DNA of 12,004 nucleotides from Candidatus Saccharimonadota bacterium (GTDB lineage Bacteria; Patescibacteriota; Saccharimonadia; Saccharimonadales; Saccharimonadaceae), in the NCBI GenBank assembly GCA_905372495.1, contig CAJPPG010000022.1, positions 1-12,004 of the forward strand, in the 5' to 3' direction. Within the stretch, counting starts at the first letter, position 1, and every line of letters begins with the position of its first letter. This document shows, in pieces, positions 6,024-12,004 of the stretch. A program made the translations under genes and the position numbers. The notes beneath the pieces were generated by a model, which saw only the letters and a program-made list of their open reading frames with translations, searched no databases and was not told the origin of the DNA.

Positions 6024-6971
6024 ATGCCACCAACTAACTTAAATTCAGAAGATAATTTCACTCCAAATGAATTATCCAAACACAGTATGCCAAAATTTGG
6101 AAAAATTCTCTTTATTATTATTTTTACTACTGTCGGTGTCATCTCACTTTCTTTTGGCATTGTCTACCTCATGAAGTATCTTAACGAACAGATAGCCAAA
6201 CCTGAGCAAACTACACAAATAACAAAGCAATTTAAAAAAGTTAACCTTCAACCAACCCTTGATCGCTGGTTATCAACCCAGGTCAGTAAGAAAAATAGTA
6301 GTATATTAATCTATGATTTAAATAATCAAGAAATTATTGCTAGAAATAACGATTTTTCGCAGAATAATAGCCTCGGCCTTGAAAATCTCTTTTTAGCTTA
6401 TCAAATTTATACAAAAATCAACCAAAACGCAATCAAAAAGGATAAATTACTCACGGTAGGTACTGAACAAATCTCCATTGATAATTGTCTCTCAAAAATT
6501 CTCCAAGAAAATCACCCTGGTTGTGCCGCCGCTCTAGTCTCAGAAATTGGAGAAAACAACCTTAATCAATTCTTAAAAGATCAATCTTATACTAATACAA
6601 ACTTTACCAGTCACCTTACTAACACCGCTGATTTACTAAGCCTTTCTAAACGCCTCAATACACACCCTGATTTCTCCGAACAACTCTGGCAAGAATTTAA
6701 GACCAAACTCACTCCCCAGGATAATAGTAAAAATCCACTACTCACTGGTTTTTCTAAGCTCACAGTTTATGGATTATTTGGCTCTCAAACCAATGACGTC
6801 ACGAATGCTAACCTAAGCTACCCATTGTTCAACAACCTTTATTTCCTTGAAACCAAACAAGAAGATCCCAAAGACCGCCAAACCTTTGTTTTAATTTTTC
6901 TCGCCTCGGACATCGACGCCGCTTCACTTATTGAACTTGCAAAGAACCTCGAGGCGGCTATTCTAGAATAA
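6024..6971 (+). CDS. Membrane-anchored class A beta-lactamase-fold protein, catalytic motifs lost
   Basis: This 315-residue protein has a polar cytoplasmic tail, one membrane segment (about 28-50) and an extracytoplasmic domain (about 75-314) with the layout of serine beta-lactamase/PBP-like hydrolases. Matching landmarks are SILIYDLNNQEIIARN (93-108, the first strands), NLFLAYQIY (121-129, after the usual SxxK), CLSKILQENHPGCAAAL (155-171, the region of SDN), NFTSHLTNTADLLSLSKRL (193-211) and VYGLFG (248-253, where KTG belongs). The catalytic Ser and Lys of SxxK align with Gly and Asn, SDN is replaced, and KTG is replaced by LFG. It is therefore probably not an active hydrolase and may bind peptidoglycan, a protein or another envelope ligand. 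The fold call rests on pattern reading and is moderately sure. The start is set by AAGGA 5 bases before the ATG. It is probably in an operon with the CapA-like gene, and a terminator follows. Confidence 0.8.
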   Translation: MPPTNLNSEDNFTPNELSKHSMPKFGKILFIIIFTTVGVISLSFGIVYLMKYLNEQIAKPEQTTQITKQFKKVNLQPTLDRWLSTQVSKKNSSILIYDLNNQEIIARNNDFSQNNSLGLENLFLAYQIYTKINQNAIKKDKLLTVGTEQISIDNCLSKILQENHPGCAAALVSEIGENNLNQFLKDQSYTNTNFTSHLTNTADLLSLSKRLNTHPDFSEQLWQEFKTKLTPQDNSKNPLLTGFSKLTVYGLFGSQTNDVTNANLSYPLFNNLYFLETKQEDPKDRQTFVLIFLASDIDAASLIELAKNLEAAILE

Positions 6972-6972
6972 A

Positions 6973-7008
6973 AAAATAGACTCTTATTCGAGTCTATTTT
7001 TATTTTTT
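6973..7008 (+). terminator. Bidirectional terminator between convergent genes
   Basis: An 11-base-pair stem AAAATAGACTC (6973-6983) with GAGTCTATTTT (6990-7000) closes a 6-base loop and is followed by a T-rich run to 7008. It lies right after the stop at 6971 and just before the stop end of the minus-strand pyrophosphatase gene at 7017. A-rich and T-rich flanks suit termination from both sides. Confidence 0.88.
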
Positions 7009-7016
7009 CAACTGAC

Positions 7017-7550
7017 TTATTCAGCGTCATTCCAACGCTTTATTGCAGCCTTAATTACTTCCTTAGCAGATTCCACCCCCTCAAAGCTTTTAACTACAGT
7101 AGTTCCAGGTTTCTTGAGATCTTTGTAGTGATTAAAGTGGAACTCAATTTGCTTGATCAATTGCTTTGGTAAATCTTCAAGCGTTTGATATTTATCGCCA
7201 TTATTACGATCGTCAGCTGGCACACAAATTACTTTGTCATCGACTTCGTCTGAATCAACAAACTTCATCACACCGAGTACACGTGCTTTCGTGTAAATTC
7301 CGGTAGTTAGAGGCTGGTCTGTTATCATTAACACATCCAACTCATCACCATCTTCATCAAGCGTTTGTGGGATAAAACCATAATTACAAGGCTTAGCAAA
7401 AGCCATAGGCTCTACGCGATCAAGCATGAAACAGGCATTCTTGCGATCCCATTCAATCTTGTGATTAGAGCCAGTAGGAATCTCAATCACAACATTAATT
7501 TCACCTTCTTCAAAGTTTCCTGGGGTCAAGATTTTGTTAAAATCAGCCAT
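7017..7550 (-). CDS. ppa: Inorganic pyrophosphatase, family I
   Basis: The 177-residue protein has the usual length for bacterial soluble family I pyrophosphatases. It hydrolyses pyrophosphate to two phosphates in the cytoplasm, pulling nucleic acid, protein and other biosynthesis forward. The metal-binding core is intact: DGDELDVL gives Asp67, Asp69 and Asp72, and Asp99 and Asp104 follow in the VDSDEVDD segment. Other family residues include Glu23 and Lys31 in the first strands, and Tyr57 in NYGFIP. HYKDL at 141-145 and a C-terminal helix complete the fold. The start ATG is supported by AGGAG (7558-7562) at a 7-base spacing. It converges on the beta-lactamase-fold gene and diverges from the ABC exporter, so it is probably transcribed alone. 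Confidence 0.97.
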   Translation of the reverse strand: MADFNKILTPGNFEEGEINVVIEIPTGSNHKIEWDRKNACFMLDRVEPMAFAKPCNYGFIPQTLDEDGDELDVLMITDQPLTTGIYTKARVLGVMKFVDSDEVDDKVICVPADDRNNGDKYQTLEDLPKQLIKQIEFHFNHYKDLKKPGTTVVKSFEGVESAKEVIKAAIKRWNDAE

Positions 7551-7578
7551 TATTAAACTCCTATTTAATTTTTAGCTC

Positions 7579-7606
7579 ATTATATCACGTTACCTCTTTA
7601 CCGCAA
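7579..7606 (-). promoter_or_regulatory. Promoter of the pyrophosphatase gene
   Basis: On the minus strand, an extended -10 TGATATAAT (7579-7587) follows a partial -35 TTGCGG (7601-7606) with a 16-base spacer. Transcription would start near 7572, leaving about 22 bases of leader with the ribosome binding site. Confidence 0.7.
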
Positions 7607-7617
7607 AAAAAATTATA

Positions 7618-7626
7618 TGGTAAAAT
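7618..7626 (+). promoter_or_regulatory. Possible extended -10 promoter of the ABC exporter gene
   Basis: TGGTAAAAT at 7618-7626 fits an extended -10 with one mismatch in the hexamer. No convincing -35 is present. Transcription would start near 7633, giving a leader of about 77 bases in which I see no riboswitch or hairpin. Confidence 0.4.
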
Positions 7627-7709
7627 ATATCTATTAATCTGATTCTCTAGGCGCTAATTTTGCCCAAAATCAACACTTTTTAACAATCAATAAAATAATG
7701 CGAGGCTTT

Positions 7710-9542
7710 ATGACAAAACAACCTAAGAAAAAACCAAAATATAAATCGACAATCAGACGCACCCTATATTACTTCCTACAAGCAAACAAAAAATACAAAT
7801 GGCTCGCTCTTGGCGTTTTCATTGTGACCCCAATTGTTATTTTTGTTCGCACCGTACTCGCTCCTCTAGTTGTTGCCAATGTTATTGATATTTTGTCTTC
7901 CGCTAAACCTGAAGACCTCATCAATCCTGGCAATATCTTCCAAATTCCTCTAGTACAAAAAGTTTTACCGCAAGGTATTTTCCTTATCCTTTGCCAACTA
8001 ATTGGCTCCAGTATTTTAGGGAACCTACGCGTTTACCTAGCCTGGAAGATGGAACTTCTCACTATTAATGACCTCTCGATTCAATGTTTCGATACTGTTA
8101 ATAATCAATCTATGCAGTTCCACTCTGATCGTTTTTCCGGCTCTCTTACTGCGCAAGTTGGCCGTTTTACTCGCGCCTATGAACGCTTTGCAGACTCTAT
8201 TATTTTTAATATTCTCCCTCTAATTGTCACTTTTTCATCAATCTTCGTTGTTTTAATTAATCGCGCGCCAGCTTTTGCGATTCTCCTCATGATATTCTCC
8301 ACCGTCTTCGCCATTGTTTCTTCCAAAAGCTTTAAACGTATCGGAGAATGTAATGAAAAAGAAGCGGCCGCTCAAAACAAGCAAACTGGACAGCTTACAG
8401 ACTCCATCACCAACATTATTTCCGTCAAATCCTACGCCCAAGAAAATTATGAGCGTGCTCGTTATACTAAATTTCAAGCAGAAACTTTAGCAGCCGGCGA
8501 AAATTCCATGCGCGCCACCATTCATCGTGACGTAATCTTTGATTCTATCTTTCTACTTATTGATTTTATTATGATCGCCTTTATTGTAATCGGTGCACCA
8601 GTGATGTCTCTGCCAATCTCCACCGTCATTCTCATCTTCCAATTTTCTCAAACCATTCTAATGAATCTTTGGGATGTTAGCAGTATCTTCAAGAACTTCA
8701 CTCGCGTTTTCGGTGACGCTCACGAAATGACCGTCATTCTCGATACTGTTGACACCGTTGTTGATGAAAAAGGAGCCAAGAAGCTTATTGTCGACAAAGG
8801 TGCTATTTCTTTTGATCACATCACCTTTACTCACGCTGATGCCAAAGAAAGCATCTTCGAAGACTTCACTCTTGAACTAAAACCTGGTGAACGAATTGGA
8901 CTTGCAGGCCTTTCTGGTTCTGGTAAAACCACTCTCACAAAACTTCTCCTACGTTTTGCCGATGTTGACCAAGGCGCCATCAAGATTGATGACCAAAATA
9001 TTAGAAAGGTTACCCAACATAGTTTAAGAAAAAACATCGCCTATGTCCCTCAGGAAACCTCTCTCTTCCATCGCACCATCGCTGAGAATATTGCCTACGC
9101 CAAACCTGATGCCACTATGGAAGAAATTAAGCATGCCGCAAAACTTGCTAACGCCGCTGAGTTCATCGAAAAACTTCCAAACGGCTATCAAACCATGGTC
9201 GGGGAACGTGGCATCAAACTCTCCGGTGGTCAGCGCCAGCGTATCGCCATTGCAAGAGCTATTCTAAAAGACGCGCCAATCCTCGTACTTGATGAGGCCA
9301 CTTCTGCTCTTGACTCCGAATCTGAAGCTTTAATCCAAGAAGCCCTACTCCGCCTAATGCATGGACGCACCTCCATCGTGGTTGCCCATCGCCTCTCCAC
9401 CATCTCTAATCTCGATCGTATCGTGGTTCTTGAAAACGGCAAAATTATCGAACAAGGTTCACATGAGGAACTCCTCAAGAATTCTAAAGGACAATATAAG
9501 AAGCTATGGTCCCGTCAATCTGGCGCTTTTGTTGAAAAATAA
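7710..9542 (+). CDS. ABC exporter, half-size, with fused membrane and ATPase domains
   Basis: This protein of about 610 residues has a type IV (MsbA/multidrug-like) membrane domain with about six transmembrane helices (hydrophobic stretches near 31-62, 89-112, 164-205 and 275-317). A complete nucleotide-binding domain follows. Visible ATPase motifs are Walker A GLSGSGKTT (400-408), Q-loop Gln448 in YVPQET, signature LSGGQ (504-508), Walker B ILVLDE (524-529, with catalytic Glu529), D-loop SALD (532-535) and switch His560 in VAHRL. All key residues are present, so it should hydrolyse ATP. It probably works as a homodimer, since no second half-transporter lies next to it. The substrate cannot be read from sequence; lipid, peptide or drug export are all possible. 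ATG 7710 is chosen because GAGG lies 4 bases upstream. An in-frame ATG at 7698 would add four residues but has no ribosome site. Confidence 0.95.
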   Translation: MTKQPKKKPKYKSTIRRTLYYFLQANKKYKWLALGVFIVTPIVIFVRTVLAPLVVANVIDILSSAKPEDLINPGNIFQIPLVQKVLPQGIFLILCQLIGSSILGNLRVYLAWKMELLTINDLSIQCFDTVNNQSMQFHSDRFSGSLTAQVGRFTRAYERFADSIIFNILPLIVTFSSIFVVLINRAPAFAILLMIFSTVFAIVSSKSFKRIGECNEKEAAAQNKQTGQLTDSITNIISVKSYAQENYERARYTKFQAETLAAGENSMRATIHRDVIFDSIFLLIDFIMIAFIVIGAPVMSLPISTVILIFQFSQTILMNLWDVSSIFKNFTRVFGDAHEMTVILDTVDTVVDEKGAKKLIVDKGAISFDHITFTHADAKESIFEDFTLELKPGERIGLAGLSGSGKTTLTKLLLRFADVDQGAIKIDDQNIRKVTQHSLRKNIAYVPQETSLFHRTIAENIAYAKPDATMEEIKHAAKLANAAEFIEKLPNGYQTMVGERGIKLSGGQRQRIAIARAILKDAPILVLDEATSALDSESEALIQEALLRLMHGRTSIVVAHRLSTISNLDRIVVLENGKIIEQGSHEELLKNSKGQYKKLWSRQSGAFVEK

Positions 9543-9601
9543 ATCAAGAAAAACCATCTTAATGCTTATTCAAATCTAATATTAATTAAATAAGAGCTTC
9601 T

Positions 9602-10813
9602 ATGGATCCACAAAATTCACCCCGGCAGCCACTCGCTGAAAGAATGCGCCCCAAAACTCTGGCGGACGTTTTAGGCCAAGACCAGGTAATTGGCGACGGC
9701 AAAATTCTTACTGAAATTGTCAAGAAAAAGGAACCTGTTAATCTTATTTTCTGGGGGCCTCCAGGCACCGGCAAAACCACTCTAGCTCGTATTCTTGCTA
9801 CAGAGTTTGATGCCGACTTTATCGAACTTTCCGCTGTTACCGCTCATAAAAGCGACGTCGAGGCAGTAGTCGAACGTGCTAAACAAAACTGGAATCTCAA
9901 AATCCGCACCCTACTTTTTGTGGATGAAATTCATCGTTTTAATAAAGCTCAGCAGGATGCCTTTCTTCCTCATGTCGAGTCCGGATTAATCACCTTAATC
10001 GGAGCCACTACTGAGAACCCCAGTTTTGAAGTTACTCCCGCTCTCCTCTCAAGGTCACGCGTAGTTGTACTGAAAAATCTTGACCAAGAATCAGTTCTAA
10101 AAATCCTTCAGCGTGCCGCTATAAAAGAATCCCGAAGCAACATTCAAGCTGAAAGCTTAGAATTAATCTCACAGCTCTCTAACGGTGACGCAAGGTCAGC
10201 TCTAGGGGATCTCGAAATTTGTCTCTCTCTTGGCCAAAAAATCACTCCCAGTCTAGTCCTTGAAGTAGTAGGGAAGAAAGTAATTAATTATGATAAAGAT
10301 GGTGATTATCACTACGATACTATCTCTGCTTTTATCAAATCCATGCGCGGTAGCGATGTTGACGCCACATTATACTATTTAGCACGTATGCTTGAAGGAG
10401 GAGAAGATCCTAAATTTATCGCTCGCCGCATGGTGATTTTTGCCTCTGAAGATATTGGACTTGCCGGCAACGGTGCCCTTAGTCTTGCCGTCTCCGCTTT
10501 TCAAGCCGTTGAACGTATCGGCATGCCAGAAAGTGGAATTATCCTATCTCACATTGCCGTAGCTCTTGCCAAGTCGAAAAAAGACAGAAGTAGTTATGAC
10601 GCCTGGAATCGCGCCAAAGAACTCGCGAGAAATACTCGTAATCTTCCAATTCCTCTTGGTATTCGTAATGCCTCCACTAAACTCATGGAAGATCTCGGTT
10701 ACGCCAAAGGATACAAATGGGAGGCTGGCTTCCATCATGACATCAGTTATCTACCAGATGAGATAAAAGACCAAAAACTATATTTCCCAAATAATCCTTT
10801 ATCTTCCAAATAG
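9602..10813 (+). CDS. rarA: Replication-associated recombination protein A (RarA/MgsA) AAA+ ATPase
   Basis: This 403-residue clamp-loader-like ATPase acts at stalled replication forks and binds single-stranded DNA ends and SSB. The N-terminus has the family-typical [17 protein letters not shown]. Walker A is GPPGTGKT (52-59), Walker B is [11 protein letters not shown] (104-114) and sensor 1 is GATTENPSF (134-142). The arginine-finger region SRSR is at 150-153 and sensor 2 is GDAR (195-198). The C-terminal tetramerisation and MgsA domain includes [31 protein letters not shown] sequence at about 262-288 and a YAKGYKW-type motif at 367-373. The length is slightly under the usual 420-450 residues, with no domain missing. 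The start ATG has a weak AAGAG site 5 bases upstream. The gene follows the ABC exporter by 59 bases without a visible terminator or clear promoter, so readthrough expression is likely. Confidence 0.96.
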   Translation: MDPQNSPRQPLAERMRPKTLADVLGQDQVIGDGKILTEIVKKKEPVNLIFWGPPGTGKTTLARILATEFDADFIELSAVTAHKSDVEAVVERAKQNWNLKIRTLLFVDEIHRFNKAQQDAFLPHVESGLITLIGATTENPSFEVTPALLSRSRVVVLKNLDQESVLKILQRAAIKESRSNIQAESLELISQLSNGDARSALGDLEICLSLGQKITPSLVLEVVGKKVINYDKDGDYHYDTISAFIKSMRGSDVDATLYYLARMLEGGEDPKFIARRMVIFASEDIGLAGNGALSLAVSAFQAVERIGMPESGIILSHIAVALAKSKKDRSSYDAWNRAKELARNTRNLPIPLGIRNASTKLMEDLGYAKGYKWEAGFHHDISYLPDEIKDQKLYFPNNPLSSK

Positions 10814-10818
10814 TTATT

Positions 10819-11442
10819 CTAACCAAGAATATCACTAATCTTTTCTCTTAAAACTGGAACCACATCTTCCAAAAACCAAGGGTTTTTTGCCTGCCAACGA
10901 AAATTCAAAGGGCTTGGATGCACAATTGGAAAATATTTTGGTAGATATTCCTGAAAACATCTCACTGTTTCGGTTAAATTTTCTTTTTTTGTGTCCTTTA
11001 AATAATATTTAATTGCGTATTCGCCGATCAAAATTATTAATTTCACATTTGGCATTAAGGCCAGTAGTTTCTCGTGATATTCTTCAGCGATAAACTTACG
11101 TGGTGGCAAATCCCCAGTCTTGCCCTTACCTGGAAAATAAAAATCCATCGGCATAATTGCAATCTTTTTTGAATAAAAAGTCGCCTCATCTACTCCCACC
11201 CAGTCACGCAAATTCTCACCAGACTTATCCATAAACGGAATGCCGTTTTCTTCTACTTTCGCCCCTGGAGCCTGACCAATAATCAAAATTTGCGCCGCCG
11301 TATCCACTTGATAAATCGACATTATCCCACGTCTTGTGTATTCACTATTTCTCTCGTCAGAAACTAGCGCCTCTTTAATCCTTGCAAAATCACTACGATT
11401 TTCAATACTACTATTGCTATTATTATTTGTAATTTTATTCAT
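10819..11442 (-). CDS. Uracil-DNA glycosylase superfamily protein (COG1573-like)
   Basis: This 207-residue protein has the UDG-superfamily fold marks: motif 1 GQAPG (56-60), in the place of GEAPG of family 4 enzymes, and motif 2 HPSPLNFRW (175-183), which contacts the DNA minor groove. Between them are IAIMPMDFYFPGKGKTGDLPP-type residues (95-114) and a strand plus LIGEYA (138-143), as in the non-iron-sulfur COG1573 subgroup. Only one cysteine (Cys162) is present, so the 4Fe-4S cluster of family 4 and 5 enzymes is absent. Excision of uracil or another damaged base is likely but not certain. The first 15 residues are Asn/Ser-rich and probably disordered. I chose ATG 11442, which has GAGG at a 5-base spacing. 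A GTG at 11448 sits almost on the ribosome site. It converges on rarA with 5 bases between stop codons. Confidence 0.88.
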   Translation of the reverse strand: MNKITNNNSNSSIENRSDFARIKEALVSDERNSEYTRRGIMSIYQVDTAAQILIIGQAPGAKVEENGIPFMDKSGENLRDWVGVDEATFYSKKIAIMPMDFYFPGKGKTGDLPPRKFIAEEYHEKLLALMPNVKLIILIGEYAIKYYLKDTKKENLTETVRCFQEYLPKYFPIVHPSPLNFRWQAKNPWFLEDVVPVLREKISDILG

Positions 11443-11458
11443 AAACACCTCTCCCTCT

Positions 11459-11464
11459 ATTTTA
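11459..11464 (-). promoter_or_regulatory. Possible -10 box of the UDG-like gene
   Basis: TAAAAT on the minus strand would give a start near 11452 and a leader of about 10 bases made mostly of a purine-rich ribosome binding region. No good -35 is seen, so this is a weak call. Confidence 0.3.
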
Positions 11465-11473
11465 CTCCCTCCT

Positions 11474-11492
11474 AGATTTTTTAGAAAAATCT
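11474..11492. repeat. Perfect 8-bp inverted repeat between divergent promoters
   Basis: AGATTTTT (11474-11481) and AAAAATCT (11485-11492) are perfect inverted arms around TAG. The repeat sits between the UDG-like and SPFH genes, and its right arm touches the TG of the SPFH extended -10. It could be an operator for a dimeric regulator. Its high A+T content also allows chance occurrence. Confidence 0.4.
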
Positions 11493-11500
11493 GATACTAT
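11492..11500 (+). promoter_or_regulatory. Extended -10 promoter of the SPFH gene
   Basis: TGATACTAT at 11492-11500 is an extended -10 with one mismatch to TATAAT. Transcription would start near 11507. The short leader holds AAGGAG at 11514-11519, 4 bases before the ATG at 11524. Confidence 0.55.
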
Positions 11501-11523
11501 GAAGATATTAAATAAGGAGTCTT

Positions 11524-12004
11524 ATGGGAATAGGCATTTTAGTATTAGTATTATTTTTTCTTCTAATTATCATTCCAGGTGTTCGCATTATTAATCAATA
11601 TGAACGCGGCGTCGTTCAGCGCCTTGGTCGTTTTCGCAAAATCCTTGAACCAGGGCTTCATGTTATCATCCCATATATCGACACTATGCAAAATGTTGAT
11701 GTTCGCACCACTCCGATGGACGTCCCAAAACAAGAAGTGATCACCAAAGATAACGTCACTGTTAATGTCGATGCCGTAGTTTATTTCCGCGTGATTGATG
11801 CTAAAAAAGCCGTTTTTGAAACCACCAACTACGCCTATGCTACTTCCACTTTTGCCCAAACTGCATTGCGTGATGTCACCGGTAACTTCGACCTCGATGA
11901 ACTACTTTCAAAACGTGACGAAATCTCCAGTCAGATCAAAGAAATTGTCGATGCTCAGACCGATAAGTGGGGAATCGATATTGAAAGCGTAAAACTCCAG
12001 AATC
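11524..12004 (+). CDS. Stomatin/SPFH (band 7) membrane protein, N-terminal part
   Basis: The gene runs off the right edge, and 160 residues are visible with no stop. The N-terminus is a hydrophobic anchor (about 3-19). A classic stomatin/prohibitin domain follows: INQYERGVVQRLGRF (23-37), LEPGLHVIIPYID (41-53), VDVRTTPMDVP (58-68), ITKDNVTVNVDAVVYFRV (73-90) and a helix with ALRDVTGNFDLDELLSKRDE (114-133). SPFH proteins form oligomers on membranes and organise microdomains or assist membrane proteases. Bacterial homologues are often paired with an NfeD-like protein, which would lie outside this window if present. The start is supported by AAGGAG just upstream. The gene diverges from the UDG-like gene. 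Confidence 0.95.
   Translation, partial: MGIGILVLVLFFLLIIIPGVRIINQYERGVVQRLGRFRKILEPGLHVIIPYIDTMQNVDVRTTPMDVPKQEVITKDNVTVNVDAVVYFRVIDAKKAVFETTNYAYATSTFAQTALRDVTGNFDLDELLSKRDEISSQIKEIVDAQTDKWGIDIESVKLQN

Noticed and set aside
5588..6037. Open frame of 149 codons on the plus strand overlapping the end of the CapA-like gene
   Set aside because: It lies in another frame of a gene with clear CapA motifs, has no ribosome site or recognisable domain, and runs into the next gene's start.
7627..7709. Possible riboswitch or attenuator in the leader of the ABC exporter gene
   Set aside because: I found no stable hairpin, T-run or known aptamer pattern. The region appears to be a plain AT-rich leader.
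5229..9200. The word AAACCATGGTC occurs twice (near 5230 and 9188)
   Set aside because: Both copies lie within coding sequence for similar residues (Tyr-Gln-Thr-Met-Val). Two copies do not make a repeat family or uptake sequence.
11563..11859. Minus-strand open frame of 98 codons
   Set aside because: It is antisense to the SPFH gene, whose protein motifs are unmistakable.

Overview
The window is AT-rich, about 40% G+C by eye, and densely coded, with short intergenic gaps. Extended -10 promoters are common and genes use the standard code with TAA or TAG stops. The gene mix suggests a small-genome, Gram-positive-like bacterium: a membrane-anchored sortase, a CapA-like surface protein, a stomatin-like protein, family I pyrophosphatase, RarA and a half-size ABC exporter. 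My best guess is Candidate Phyla Radiation, perhaps Saccharibacteria. This rests on overall resemblance and no marker gene here proves it.

Layout. Positions 1-378 are the 3' end of a YgjP-like zinc metallopeptidase. Next come a small orphan protein with a histidine-kinase-like tail (458-919), a secreted orphan with a very strong ribosome binding site and a hairpin leader (1022-1702), and a sortase (1843-2334). A perfect terminator hairpin separates the sortase from a convergent glycoside hydrolase family 97 gene (2369-4339, minus). A divergent pair of genes follows on the plus strand: a CapA-family membrane protein (4411-5991) and a membrane-anchored beta-lactamase-fold protein that lacks its catalytic motifs (6024-6971). 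A second bidirectional terminator separates these from inorganic pyrophosphatase (7017-7550, minus). Diverging from that is an ABC exporter (7710-9542), followed by rarA (9602-10813). A UDG-superfamily gene (10819-11442, minus) converges on rarA with only 5 bases between stop codons. A stomatin/SPFH gene starts at 11524 and runs off the end.

How the genes relate. Several products act at or outside the membrane: the secreted orphan, sortase, CapA-like protein, beta-lactamase-fold protein, ABC exporter and SPFH protein. RarA and the UDG-like protein belong to DNA repair and replication, and pyrophosphatase is housekeeping. I see no CRISPR array, transposon, integrase, tRNA, rRNA or toxin-antitoxin pair. 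No single block stands out as a clear new defence or mobile system. The best candidates for novelty are the CapA-like and dead beta-lactamase-like pair, the leader and secreted orphan at 936-1702, the divergent GHKL-like protein, and a GH97 enzyme without a signal peptide on an apparently leaderless transcript.
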